NCBI GenBank assembly: GCA_945494195.1
Contig: CALYVJ010000001.1
Location: 1 to 23,936, forward strand
From: an uncultured Selenomonas sp.
Lineage (GTDB): Bacteria; Bacillota; Negativicutes; Selenomonadales; Selenomonadaceae
Direction: 5' to 3'
DNA length: 23,936 bases
Under the pieces are notes generated by a model. That model did not search any database. It saw only the letters and a program-made list of their open reading frames with translations, and was not told the DNA's origin. Of this stretch, positions 14,729 through 22,974 are shown piece after piece (within the stretch, counting starts at the first letter, position 1; each line of letters begins with the position of its first letter). Made by a program: the position numbers and the translations under genes.

Positions 14729-17700
14729 TTGAGTGATTCAGAACGCATAGTACAGAGCCGTGTCCTGACCTATTTTCGTGGCAATTTGGCTTATCGGGAA
14801 ATCGGCAATCTGAAGGAGCAGGAAAACCGTAATATCCGTGAAGCAGATTTGTTGCATTTCTTGACGGTCAAAAAGAGTTATGACAAGAAACTGGCACGCA
14901 AAGCCATTACCTTGCTGAAGCGGGAAGCTGGCTGTGCCAAGGGCAAGCTGTATCAGGCGAACAAGGACTTTTATCAACGGCTCAAATATGGTCTGCCTGT
15001 GGCAGAGAATGCTGACAGCAAGCCCGTAACGGTGGAATTGGTGGATTATGACAATCCACGTAACAACGATTTTGCCATTGCCGAAGAAGTCACCGTCAAG
15101 GGAGAATTGGAAAAGCGTCCTGATTTGGTGGTCTATCTTAATGGTATCGCTGTGGCGGTTATTGAGATGAAAAAGAGCAGTGTCAGCGTGGCCGAAGGGA
15201 TACGGCAGAATCTGACCAATCAGCGGGCGCAGTTTATCGAGAGCTTTTTTACTACGGTGCAGCTGTGTCTGGCGGCCAATGAGTCCCAAGGTTTGCGCTA
15301 TGGCACAACACTGACCGAGGAGAAGCATTATCTGACGTGGAAAAGTGATGGCTACCATGAGCAGGAGAATGAGCGTGATGCGGTAGATATTGCCATTGAA
15401 AAGGCCAATGCACAGCTTATGGGGCAGTTTGCCCTGGTGCTTTACAAAGAGCTGGCACATATTTTCACGAAGGAGCGGTTCCTGGATCTGTTGGAAAATT
15501 TTCTGGTCTTCGATAAGGGGAGAAAGAAAATCTGTCGCTACAACCAGTATTATGGTGTCAAGCGTGCGCAGGTGCGGGTAACTTCCCGGCAGAATGGTAT
15601 TATCTGGCATACACAGGGGAGCGGCAAGACCTTGACCATGATTTGGTTGGCCAAGTGGATAAAGGCGCATAATCATAACGCTCGTGTTCTGATTGTCACT
15701 GACAGAGAGGAATTGGACGAGCAGATTGAGCGTACCTTTGGCGGTGTGGATGAAAAAATTGTTCGTACCCGCAGTGGTGCAGATTTAATCAGCCTGCTTA
15801 TGCAGGAAGAGAAACGGTTGATTTGTTCCCTGATTCATAAGTTCGGTCAGCGAGGCGGCGAGGCAACTGGTTCGGATTATGAGAAGTATATCGAGGAACT
15901 GGAGAAGAATTTGCCGCAGGACTTTGCACCGCGGGGAGAATTCATTGTCTTTGTAGACGAATGCCATCGTACCCAGTCGGGCAAACTGCATTTGGCGATG
16001 AAACATATTATGCCGGATGCGGTGCTTATCGGCTTTACTGGTACGCCACTTTTGAAGAAGGACAAGAAAACCAGTCTGGAAGTATTTGGCAGTTTCATTC
16101 ATACATACAAGTTCAATGAAGCTGTGGAGGATGGTGTCGTGCTGGATTTGCGCTATGAGGCGAGGGATATTCCGCAGGATATCATGAAGCCGGAGCGCAT
16201 TGACAAATGGTTTACTCATAAGACGAGAGGTTTGACACCAAAGGCCAAGGCTATATTGAAAGCTCGTTGGGGAACTATGCAAAAAGTGTATGGTTCAGCT
16301 TCCCGCCTTGACCGCATTGCGTTGGATATTATCTTTACCTTTGAAACTACGCCCCGACTGGAAGAAGGTGGCAATGCGCTGCTGGTGGCAGACTCCATCA
16401 GCAGCGCCTGCAAATATTATGAGTTGTTTTTACAGCATGGCTTCAAGAACTGTGCGGTGATTTCTTCGTATACTCCAAACGCAGCAGAACTGCGTACTGA
16501 CACGGTCAGTGTTGATGAGGATACGGATACCTGGATGAAGAACCGTACCTATCTGAAAATGGTAGGGATTGACCCGGATAAGATGCCAGCCAGAAAATCT
16601 GCGGTGGGAAAGATTATTGCCGATTTTGAAAAAGAAGCCAAGCGGAGGTTTCAGGAAGAACCGCACAATATGCGGCTGCTTATCGTGGTGGATAAGTTAT
16701 TGACGGGGTTTGATGCTCCGCCCTGTACATACTTGTTTATTGACAAACAAATGCGTGACCATGGACTTTTTCAGGCCATTTGCCGGGTAAACCGTTTGGA
16801 TGGTGAAGAAAAGGAATTCGGTTATATCGTGGATTACAAGCATCTGTTTGGAGAAATAAAGGATGCTTTGGAAGTCTACACAGCAGATAATCCTTTCAGC
16901 GGTTATGACCCGGAGGATGTGGATGGCTTGTTAAAAGACAAGGGCAAAGAGGCCATGGCAAAATTGCGAGAGCGCCTTGATCATTTGGCAGAAATCACTG
17001 AAGGTGTAGAGCCGCCCAAGGATGAACTTTCTTATCAGCATTATTTTTGCGGCAGTGAAGAAGATAATGCCGATGAAATAGTGCAGGAGGTTTATGCTCG
17101 TATCCGGGAGAGCCTCTATATGGCAGTACGGGCACTAATGCGTGCGTTTGCTGAAGCCAAGCCTTATTTGATAGATGAGTGTAGTGGGGAAGAGGCGGCA
17201 GACTTTGAAAATCGTGTACGCTTCTATGCCGAGCTAAAGAAACGCATTGCCCTGGCTAGTGGTGATTATCCTGATTTGAAGGCTTATGAGCCGGATATGC
17301 GCCGTTTGATTGACGACTATATTCATGCGGATGATGCAGAAAAAATTGGCAGTATGGAGGACTTTACCCTGCTGGAATATATCACAGCAGCCGGGGAAAC
17401 ACTGACGGACAAGGCCAAGGATAGCAGGAAACGCTGCGGCGCCGCTGAAGGGATTGAAGGCAATATTCGCCGGAAAATCGTGGAGAAGCGGACGCTTAAT
17501 CCGAAGTATTATGAAAATATGTCGGTAATTTTGCAGGAGCTGATTGCTGCTCGTAAACAGGCTGCGCTTGACTATGAAGAACTGTTGAAACGCTATCAGG
17601 AACTGGCAATCAAGGTGGAAAAACCTGAAAAAGCTACACGTTATCCGTCAAATATTGGAAAAAGTTCTGCCAGACGCGCTTTCTTTGATTATTTTGATGG

Positions 17701-17884
17701 TGATGTGCAGAAGGCTGTTGCCTTGGATGAAGTGATTAAAAATTGCCAAGGTATCACCGGTTTCCGTGAAGATGAAATCAAAAAACGACGCTTGAAGGGA
17801 GCAATCTATCAGTCATTGCAGGATGATGATGCTACGGAGGCTGTATACAGGCTGGTGGCTGAGCAGATTAAGGAGTATCCATAA
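14729..17884 (+). CDS. hsdR: Type I restriction endonuclease / translocase subunit
   Basis: HsdR cleaves unmodified DNA after ATP-driven translocation. The 1051-residue protein carries the N-terminal PD-(D/E)xK nuclease: D132 in RPDLVVYLNGIAVAVIEMK with E146 and K148. Then come the SF2 helicase motifs: GSGKT (297-301), DECH (410-413), GFTGTP (motif III), LLTGFDAP (motif V) and QAICRVNR (motif VI). A helical C-terminal region follows. All catalytic motifs look intact, so the enzyme should be active. The start is a TTG at 14729 with GGGGAGG (14714-14720) 8 bases upstream, 14 bases after the hsdS stop. The next gene follows after 27 bases in the same orientation. Confidence 0.96.
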   Translation: MSDSERIVQSRVLTYFRGNLAYREIGNLKEQENRNIREADLLHFLTVKKSYDKKLARKAITLLKREAGCAKGKLYQANKDFYQRLKYGLPVAENADSKPVTVELVDYDNPRNNDFAIAEEVTVKGELEKRPDLVVYLNGIAVAVIEMKKSSVSVAEGIRQNLTNQRAQFIESFFTTVQLCLAANESQGLRYGTTLTEEKHYLTWKSDGYHEQENERDAVDIAIEKANAQLMGQFALVLYKELAHIFTKERFLDLLENFLVFDKGRKKICRYNQYYGVKRAQVRVTSRQNGIIWHTQGSGKTLTMIWLAKWIKAHNHNARVLIVTDREELDEQIERTFGGVDEKIVRTRSGADLISLLMQEEKRLICSLIHKFGQRGGEATGSDYEKYIEELEKNLPQDFAPRGEFIVFVDECHRTQSGKLHLAMKHIMPDAVLIGFTGTPLLKKDKKTSLEVFGSFIHTYKFNEAVEDGVVLDLRYEARDIPQDIMKPERIDKWFTHKTRGLTPKAKAILKARWGTMQKVYGSASRLDRIALDIIFTFETTPRLEEGGNALLVADSISSACKYYELFLQHGFKNCAVISSYTPNAAELRTDTVSVDEDTDTWMKNRTYLKMVGIDPDKMPARKSAVGKIIADFEKEAKRRFQEEPHNMRLLIVVDKLLTGFDAPPCTYLFIDKQMRDHGLFQAICRVNRLDGEEKEFGYIVDYKHLFGEIKDALEVYTADNPFSGYDPEDVDGLLKDKGKEAMAKLRERLDHLAEITEGVEPPKDELSYQHYFCGSEEDNADEIVQEVYARIRESLYMAVRALMRAFAEAKPYLIDECSGEEAADFENRVRFYAELKKRIALASGDYPDLKAYEPDMRRLIDDYIHADDAEKIGSMEDFTLLEYITAAGETLTDKAKDSRKRCGAAEGIEGNIRRKIVEKRTLNPKYYENMSVILQELIAARKQAALDYEELLKRYQELAIKVEKPEKATRYPSNIGKSSARRAFFDYFDGDVQKAVALDEVIKNCQGITGFREDEIKKRRLKGAIYQSLQDDDATEAVYRLVAEQIKEYP

Positions 17885-17911
17885 TGGAGTAAGGCACGGA
17901 GAGAATTTATT

Positions 17912-18610
17912 ATGAATAATTACCAGCTTGATCGTGAAATAATTGCCGAAATCGTCAGCATAGCCAAGGTGCGCAGGATAAAAAAGCTGTTGCTGTTTGG
18001 TTCCCGGGCACGCGGCGATAATAAGGAACATAGCGATATCGACTTGGCTGTTTCTGGTGGCGATACCTTAGGTTTTTCATTGGATGTTGATGAAAAGACG
18101 AATACCCTATTATCTTTTGATATCGTGGATATGAACGAGCCGATAACGGATAAGTTGCGACAAGAGATTGAACGTGATGGAATAGATTTGTATCGATTGG
18201 GATGTGCAGAAATGAAGAAATATGAGTCCTTTGCAAGCTGTTTGACGGTATTGGAACAAGCGGATCATAAGATGGCAAAGCAAAATGAAATCTATCGTAT
18301 GGGAATCATTGGTCAGTTTAACCTGACGTTTGAATTGGCTTGGAAATCCTTGAAAGAGGTGTTGGAACTATATGGTGTCGCAGAGGCAGCTACTGGTTCG
18401 CCGCGGGAAATATTCAAGGTTGCGTATAAATTAGGCTGGATAACGGATGAAAAAGTTTGGTTGGATATGCTGAAAAAACGCAACATTGCGATTCATGTCT
18501 ATGATGAAGATAGAGCTTTGACCGTGATGGCAGCAATCTTTGCAAGTTATATGATGGCATTGCAGGCTTTGCGGGAAGAGTTGCGGAAGCGGTTGGAAGG
18601 TATCGGGTGA
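17912..18610 (+). CDS. Fused MNT nucleotidyltransferase - HEPN (HI0074-like) protein
   Basis: A single 232-residue chain joins two domains usually encoded by separate genes (HI0073 and HI0074 in Haemophilus). Residues 1-98 are a minimal nucleotidyltransferase: G30-S31-RARG, then S41-D42-I43-D44, with a third candidate acidic residue at D70 in SFDIVD. Residues 104-225 are a HEPN-type helical bundle of the nucleotidyltransferase substrate-binding family: FNLTFELAWKSLKEVLE, then GSPREIFKVAYKLGWI, and the R190-N-x-x-x-H195 motif in KRNIAIHVYDE. In two-gene type VII systems HEPN is an RNase toxin and MNT an AMP-transferring antitoxin. Here both active sites look intact, so self-control within one polypeptide is plausible but unproven. 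GGAGAG (17898-17903) precedes the ATG. It is probably the last gene of the restriction operon. Confidence 0.85.
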   Translation: MNNYQLDREIIAEIVSIAKVRRIKKLLLFGSRARGDNKEHSDIDLAVSGGDTLGFSLDVDEKTNTLLSFDIVDMNEPITDKLRQEIERDGIDLYRLGCAEMKKYESFASCLTVLEQADHKMAKQNEIYRMGIIGQFNLTFELAWKSLKEVLELYGVAEAATGSPREIFKVAYKLGWITDEKVWLDMLKKRNIAIHVYDEDRALTVMAAIFASYMMALQALREELRKRLEGIG

Positions 18611-18619
18611 TATATTTTC

Positions 18620-18648
18620 TTGTTTTTTGCAGACAATGCTTATATAAT
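18620..18648 (+). promoter_or_regulatory. Probable prmA promoter
   Basis: A perfect TATAAT (18643-18648) has a weak -35 TTGTTT (18620-18625) with a 17-base spacer. It lies in the 74-base gap between the MNT-HEPN gene and prmA and would give the core prmA-rsmE-mtaB genes their own transcription. No terminator hairpin was seen in this gap, so read-through from the island is possible. Confidence 0.6.
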
Positions 18649-18684
18649 TAGATAATTACTGAAGGACAAAAGGAGCGATGTATT

Positions 18685-19635
18685 TTGAAATGGGCAGAAG
18701 TAAGTATCCTGACCACGCATGAAGCTACAGATGTTGTGGCGGAAATCTATTATGATATCGGTGCGCAGGGGGTTGTTATCGAGGACCCGGAACTCCTGAA
18801 CAGTTATATAGATTCGGGGATGTGGGACTTTTCCGATATCCAGCGCGCGGACAATACAGAGATTGTTACGGTCAAGGCATATCTGCCCATGGATGAAGAC
18901 CTTGATGCCAGGCTGTGGGATTTTGAACAACGGATCAAGGTATTCCGCGCAATTGAAGGCGATGGCATTACGAAGGGCTCTTGTGAGATTTCTTGGAAAT
19001 CGGTTCAGGATGAGGATTGGTCGGATAACTGGAAAAAATATTTCCATCCGGAAAAAGTTGGCGGCATGATTGTCATCAAACCGACTTGGGAAGATTATAC
19101 AGCTAGCCCCGATGATATTGTCATCGAACTTGACCCTGGCGCGGCCTTTGGTACGGGAACCCATCCGACGACTGCCATGTGCATTCGCGAACTTGAGAAA
19201 TTGGTACGCGGCGGCATGCGGGTTTTTGATGTTGGCACGGGCTCGGGGGTCTTGGCTATTGCGGCAGCAAAATTGGGGGCAAGCGATGTTACTGCTATGG
19301 ATTATGATCGGACGGCAGTCAACGTGGCGGTGGATAACATCCGGGAAAATCACGTAGAAGGAAACGTTAAGACCGGCATCAGTGATATCCTGAAATCCTT
19401 TGATGGTAAGGCGGACCTGGTGGTGGCTAATATCATTGCCGATATCATTATCCGGTTATTCGAAGAGTTGGATGAGCATCTGGCCGAAGGTGGAAAATTG
19501 CTGGCATCGGGCATTATCACCGAGCGGGTGGCAGATGTAACCGAGGCCTGCATTGCCAATGGGTTTGTAGTAGATAAAGTCATTGAGGAAAAAGGCTGGG
19601 CAGCCATGGTTATCAGCCGTGGAGAAGATAAATGA
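18685..19635 (+). CDS. prmA: Ribosomal protein L11 methyltransferase
   Basis: PrmA trimethylates ribosomal protein L11 using SAM. The product has 316 residues. The N-terminal L11-binding domain (MKWAEVSILTTHEATDVVAE...) is followed by the linker with EDWSDNWKKYF, FGTGTHPTT (155-163), SAM motif I DVGTGSGVLAIAAAKLGA (182-199) and the NIIADII catalytic loop. The start is TTG at 18685, supported by AAAGGAG at 18669-18675 and by the usual family start MKW; nearby ATGs are out of frame. It overlaps rsmE by 4 bases (ATGA). In related genomes it normally follows dnaJ directly. Confidence 0.96.
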   Translation: MKWAEVSILTTHEATDVVAEIYYDIGAQGVVIEDPELLNSYIDSGMWDFSDIQRADNTEIVTVKAYLPMDEDLDARLWDFEQRIKVFRAIEGDGITKGSCEISWKSVQDEDWSDNWKKYFHPEKVGGMIVIKPTWEDYTASPDDIVIELDPGAAFGTGTHPTTAMCIRELEKLVRGGMRVFDVGTGSGVLAIAAAKLGASDVTAMDYDRTAVNVAVDNIRENHVEGNVKTGISDILKSFDGKADLVVANIIADIIIRLFEELDEHLAEGGKLLASGIITERVADVTEACIANGFVVDKVIEEKGWAAMVISRGEDK

Positions 19636-20369
19636 GGCGGCTGTTTTATAAAGGGCTGTTAGCTGATACGGTGGAGATTACGGGCAGCGATGCGCATCAT
19701 TTGATGCATGTGATGCGGGCGAAAGCTGGCCAGAAAATTATTCTGGTGGATGATGAAAATCAGGTGGCCCTCATGGAAATGACTGCTTTTCGGGAAGATG
19801 CGGTAACGCTTACCTTGCGGCAGCACTTGGAGGCCGACACAGAATCGCCGATTGATTTGGTATTGGCGCAATGCCTGTTGAAGTCCGACAAGATGGATAT
19901 GGTGGTACAAAAGGCGGTGGAGCTGGGGGCAGTTGGTGTAATTCCTGTTCGTAGCCAGAATTGTGTCGTGCGCTATGATGCAAAAAAAGCAGCTGCCCGG
20001 CAGCAGCGCTGGCAGAAAATTGCTGATGAAGCGGCAAAACAATGTGGACGTACAGCACTTCTGGCCGTGGAGCCGGTAACGGATATCAAGGCCCTTATCG
20101 CGGCGGAAAAAGAGCAAGAAGACAGTGTGCTGGTTTTCTTTTATGAAAATGAAGACCAGCAGACCGTTAAGGATTATTTGCGCCAGATTACAGCGAAACG
20201 TATCGTATTACTGGTGGGGCCTGAAGGTGGTTTTTCCTTGGAAGAGGCGAAGGCCGTCGAGGAGGCCGGTGGCAAAAGTGTAACGTTGGGGCCACGGATT
20301 CTGCGGGCTGAAACAGCGGCACTGACCGCTATGTCCGTTGTGCAATATGAATGTGGAGATTTAGGATAA
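19632..20369 (+). CDS. rsmE: 16S rRNA (uracil-1498-N3)-methyltransferase
   Basis: RsmE methylates U1498 in helix 44 of 16S rRNA. The 245-residue protein has an N-terminal PUA-like domain (MRRLFYKGLL...HHLMHVMRAKAGQ) and a SPOUT knot with LLVGPEGGFSLEEA (193-206) and LGPRILRAETAALTAMSV (219-236), which form the SAM site. VQKAVELGAVGVIPV (92-106) is also diagnostic. Its ATG overlaps the prmA stop (ATGA), indicating translational coupling. The ribosome binding site of the next gene overlaps its TAA stop. Confidence 0.96.
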   Translation: MRRLFYKGLLADTVEITGSDAHHLMHVMRAKAGQKIILVDDENQVALMEMTAFREDAVTLTLRQHLEADTESPIDLVLAQCLLKSDKMDMVVQKAVELGAVGVIPVRSQNCVVRYDAKKAAARQQRWQKIADEAAKQCGRTALLAVEPVTDIKALIAAEKEQEDSVLVFFYENEDQQTVKDYLRQITAKRIVLLVGPEGGFSLEEAKAVEEAGGKSVTLGPRILRAETAALTAMSVVQYECGDLG

Positions 20370-20383
20370 GGAGGATTTTTACC

Positions 20384-21688
20384 TTGCCAAAGGTGGCATT
20401 AACAACACTGGGATGCAAAGTCAACCAGTTTGAAACCGAAACGATGGAAGGCCTGTTCAAGCAGAAGGGCTACGAGATTGTGCCCTTTGACGAAAAGGCA
20501 GACTTCTATGTGATCAATACCTGTTCCGTCACTAGTCTTGGTGACCGCAAATCCCGGCAGATTATCCGCCGGGCTAAGCGGCAGAACGAACAGGCGATCA
20601 TTGCTGTATGTGGCTGTTATGCCCAGATCCATCCGGAAGAAATCAAGGCGATTGAAGGGGTACGGGTTGTACTGGGAACAAAAGAGCGCAGCCGTATTGT
20701 CGAGTATGTCGAACAGGCGGCGCGGGAAGACGGGATTCTCGATGAGGTGGGCAATATCATGGAGGCCCGTGATTTTGAGGATATTCCCCTCTACGATATG
20801 CCGCAGCGCACGCGGGCTTTTTTGAAAATTGAAGATGGATGTCAGAATTTTTGTTCTTACTGCATTATTCCCTATGCCCGTGGCCCGGTAAAATCCCGTC
20901 AGCTGGATAAGATTCATGCTGAGGCAAAGAAATTGGTTGATGCCGGTTTCAAGGAAATCGTCTTGACGGGAATCCACCTCGGGGCTTATGGACGTGATTT
21001 GCCGGATGATGTCAATCTGGCCGATGCCTGTCGAGAGGTATTGAAGGTAGCTGGTTTAAAGCGTCTTCGTCTGGGGTCGCTGGAATCCATCGAGTTGTCG
21101 CCGGAGCTGTTTGAGCTCATCCGTCAGGATGAACGCTTCTGCGCTCATCTTCATCTGCCTCTGCAGGCAGGTTCGGATCCGGTGCTCAAAGAGATGAACC
21201 GCCATTATGATACGGCAGAGTTTGCCCGTCTTATCGAACATGTGGAGAATGAGGTCCCGGGAGTAGCTGTATCGACAGACATTATTGTCGGTTTCCCGGG
21301 AGAGACGGAGGATCAATTCCAGCAGGGATTGGATTTTGTGGCAAAGATGAATTTTTCCCGCATGCATGTATTCCCGTATTCCCGCCGCAGTGGTACACCG
21401 GCTGCGGAGCGGGCGGACCAGATTCCTGAGCCGGTGAAAAAAGATCGCGTTCACCGCATGCAGGCGTTGGCAGCCAGCAAGACGGAAGAATTCCATAAAA
21501 TGTTTGTGGGCAAGACGATGCGCGTCCTGTTTGAGACTAACACAGAGGGAATAACGGACGGGCTTACGGACAACTACATTCGCGTATATACCGATGATGC
21601 CGTTATCTGTGGCGAGCTTTATGAGGTGCAGTTGGAACGGCTTTATAAAGATGGTGTCTTCGGTAAAGTGGTAGAAAAGGTGAAATAA
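20384..21688 (+). CDS. mtaB: tRNA t6A37 methylthiotransferase MtaB
   Basis: MtaB converts t6A to ms2t6A at position 37 of ANN-decoding tRNAs. The 434-residue protein has the N-terminal methylthiotransferase domain with auxiliary-cluster Cys at 11 (LGCKVNQFETE), 47 (NTCSVT) and 78 (GCYAQ), and the radical SAM motif C153-x3-C157-x2-C160. A short TRAM-like C-terminus follows. The VALTTLGCKVNQ start distinguishes MtaB from MiaB and RimO. The TTG at 20384 is the start because AAGGAGG (20368-20374) is 9 bases upstream; the frame extends 11 codons further but overlaps rsmE without a site. Confidence 0.95.
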   Translation: MPKVALTTLGCKVNQFETETMEGLFKQKGYEIVPFDEKADFYVINTCSVTSLGDRKSRQIIRRAKRQNEQAIIAVCGCYAQIHPEEIKAIEGVRVVLGTKERSRIVEYVEQAAREDGILDEVGNIMEARDFEDIPLYDMPQRTRAFLKIEDGCQNFCSYCIIPYARGPVKSRQLDKIHAEAKKLVDAGFKEIVLTGIHLGAYGRDLPDDVNLADACREVLKVAGLKRLRLGSLESIELSPELFELIRQDERFCAHLHLPLQAGSDPVLKEMNRHYDTAEFARLIEHVENEVPGVAVSTDIIVGFPGETEDQFQQGLDFVAKMNFSRMHVFPYSRRSGTPAAERADQIPEPVKKDRVHRMQALAASKTEEFHKMFVGKTMRVLFETNTEGITDGLTDNYIRVYTDDAVICGELYEVQLERLYKDGVFGKVVEKVK

Positions 21689-21706
21689 ATTTCTGTATCA
21701 GGCAGG

Positions 21707-21730
21707 TAATTCGCCTTAGGTGGCGAATTA
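21707..21730 (+). terminator. Hairpin downstream of mtaB
   Basis: TAATTCGCC (21707-21715) pairs perfectly with GGCGAATTA (21722-21730) around a 6-base loop. The following TTATAG is a weak U-tract. It begins 18 bases after the mtaB stop and is probably an inefficient terminator or an mRNA 3' end. Confidence 0.6.
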
Positions 21731-21739
21731 TTATAGATG

Positions 21740-21779
21740 TATCCGGTTTATGCGCAGTATTTGGCATAAGGTACGGATA
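21740..21779 (+). other. Two-part stem-loop in the HIT gene leader
   Basis: TATCCG (21740-21745) pairs with CGGATA (21774-21779), and inside it TTATGC (21748-21753) pairs with GCATAA (21764-21769), leaving a small asymmetric internal loop and a 10-base apical loop. It ends 10 bases before the HIT Shine-Dalgarno. No T run follows, so it is not a terminator. Confidence 0.45.
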
Positions 21780-21803
21780 AATTCAATAAGGGAGGTGTTA
21801 TAG

Positions 21804-22151
21804 ATGGCAGATTGTATTTTTTGCAAGATTGCTCAGAAGGAGATTCCTTCAAATCTTGTCTACGAAGATGATCAGGTGGTAGCATTCAAGGATTTGGAAC
21901 CACAGGCTCCCGTTCATGTGCTGATCATTCCCAAGAAACATGTGGAAAGCGTCTTGGCTTTTACGAAGGAAGACAAGGATTTGGCGGCACATATCCTGGT
22001 GGATGTAATCCCGCAGCTGGCTCGTGAATTGGGTGTGGATGAGAAGGGCTTCCGCGTGGTCACCAATACGGGTGATGAAGGCGGGCAGAGCGTCAAACAT
22101 CTGCATTTCCACCTCCTGGGCGGCCGTTCCCTGCAGTGGCCTCCAGGCTGA
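21804..22151 (+). CDS. HIT family protein (HinT-like nucleotide hydrolase)
   Basis: The product has 115 residues, typical for the HinT branch, which hydrolyses purine nucleoside phosphoramidates and related adducts. It begins with a zinc-type C4-x2-C7 (CIFCKI) and ends with the histidine triad H99-L-H101-F-H103-LLGG, with the nucleophilic histidine expected at H101. The C-terminal QWPPG is family-typical. GGGAGGTG (21790-21797) precedes the ATG. It stands between mtaB and rpsU in the common Firmicutes order. Confidence 0.94.
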   Translation: MADCIFCKIAQKEIPSNLVYEDDQVVAFKDLEPQAPVHVLIIPKKHVESVLAFTKEDKDLAAHILVDVIPQLARELGVDEKGFRVVTNTGDEGGQSVKHLHFHLLGGRSLQWPPG

Positions 22152-22162
22152 TTAGTTTGTGG

Positions 22163-22192
22163 TTGACATGACTGCGCCAGCTGATGTATAAT
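22163..22192 (+). promoter_or_regulatory. Consensus promoter of rpsU
   Basis: A perfect TTGACA (22163-22168) and a perfect TATAAT (22187-22192) are separated by 18 bases. This is the strongest promoter in the window, as expected for a ribosomal protein gene. The leader to rpsU is about 50 bases. Confidence 0.92.
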
Positions 22193-22250
22193 TGTGTGGT
22201 GTAGTTATGAAACACAAACTCCCAAGTTAAGTGGAGGGGGGGAAAAATAG

Positions 22251-22433
22251 ATGGCAAACGAAATCAAAGTTGGTAAAAATGAATCAATCGATAGTGCTCT
22301 CCGCCGCTTCAAGCGTATGTCCCAGAAAGCTGGTACGCTTGCTGAAGTGAGAAAACGTGAACATTACGAGAAACCGAGCGTTCGCCGCAAGAAGAAGTCT
22401 GAGGCAGCTCGTAAACGCAAGTACAGAGGTTAA
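22251..22433 (+). CDS. rpsU: 30S ribosomal protein S21
   Basis: The 60-residue, very basic protein reads [20 protein letters not shown] and continues with KR...[31 protein letters not shown], the full S21 family pattern. S21 sits on the 30S platform near the anti-Shine-Dalgarno of 16S rRNA and helps initiation. Its ribosome binding site is an unusually long G-rich tract, GGAGGGGGGG (22233-22242), 8 bases before the ATG. It has its own promoter and is followed by a terminator, but yqeY lies close behind in the common rpsU-yqeY order. Confidence 0.98.
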   Translation: MANEIKVGKNESIDSALRRFKRMSQKAGTLAEVRKREHYEKPSVRRKKKSEAARKRKYRG

Positions 22434-22448
22434 TCCGTCATTTGCGCC

Positions 22449-22486
22449 AGGCGCCTGCGAGTTGAGAGATTCGCGGGTGCCTTTTT
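22449..22486 (+). terminator. Terminator between rpsU and yqeY
   Basis: AGGCGCCTGCGA (22449-22460) pairs with TCGCGGGTGCCT (22471-22482), including two G-T pairs, around a 10-base loop, and runs into TTTTT (22482-22486). It starts 16 bases after rpsU. No separate yqeY promoter was evident, so read-through probably supplies yqeY. Confidence 0.85.
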
Positions 22487-22509
22487 ATATGAAGAGAGGA
22501 AGGTCAATC

Positions 22510-22959
22510 ATGTCTATCAAGGAACAGCTCACAGCTGATATGAAGGAAGCCATGAAGAGCCACGACAAGGACCGCCTGTCGGTCATCCGCTTCGTGCGCG
22601 GCGCCATTCGCCAGGCCGAAATCGATGGCGGCCACAAGGAGCTCGGCGATGAGGACGTCATCGGCGTCATCAGCAAGGAAGTCAAGATGCGCAAGGATTC
22701 CATCGAGGAGTTCAAGAAGGGCGGCCGCGAGGACCTCGTCGCAAAGACGCAGGCCGAGATTGACGTGCTCATGCCGTATCTGCCGGCACAGCTCTCCGAG
22801 GCCGAGATTCGCGCTCTTGTCAAGGAAGCCGTCGAGAAGACGGGCGCTTCGTCGCCGAAGGACATGGGCAAGGTCATGGGCATGCTGATGCCGAAGGTCA
22901 AGGGACGCGCCGACGGCAAGATGGTCAACACGATTGTCCGCAGCATGCTGCAGGGCTGA
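22510..22959 (+). CDS. yqeY: GatB/YqeY domain-containing protein
   Basis: The 149-residue protein carries the YqeY fold related to the C-terminal tRNA-binding domain of GatB. Recognisable segments: MSIKEQLTADMKEAMKSHDK, RLSVIRFVRGAIRQAEID, KMRKDSIEEFKKGGREDLV, LMPYLPAQLSEAEI, and DMGKVMGMLMPKVKGRADGK at the C-terminus. A role in tRNA-dependent amidotransfer or tRNA binding is suggested by the family but not established. AGGAAGG (22497-22503) precedes the ATG. The codon use is strikingly GC-rich (Val GTC, Arg CGC, Leu CTC) compared with all genes upstream; one hand-counted 60-base stretch (22561-22620) is about 68% GC. Confidence 0.93.
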   Translation: MSIKEQLTADMKEAMKSHDKDRLSVIRFVRGAIRQAEIDGGHKELGDEDVIGVISKEVKMRKDSIEEFKKGGREDLVAKTQAEIDVLMPYLPAQLSEAEIRALVKEAVEKTGASSPKDMGKVMGMLMPKVKGRADGKMVNTIVRSMLQG

Positions 22960-22974
22960 TTTGCAGAAGAGAGG

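Noticed and set aside
10243..18684. Search for mobile-element hallmarks (integrase, transposase, tRNA target, flanking direct repeats) around the island
   Set aside because: None were found by eye. Both edges are T-rich with similar promoter-like words, but no convincing repeat.
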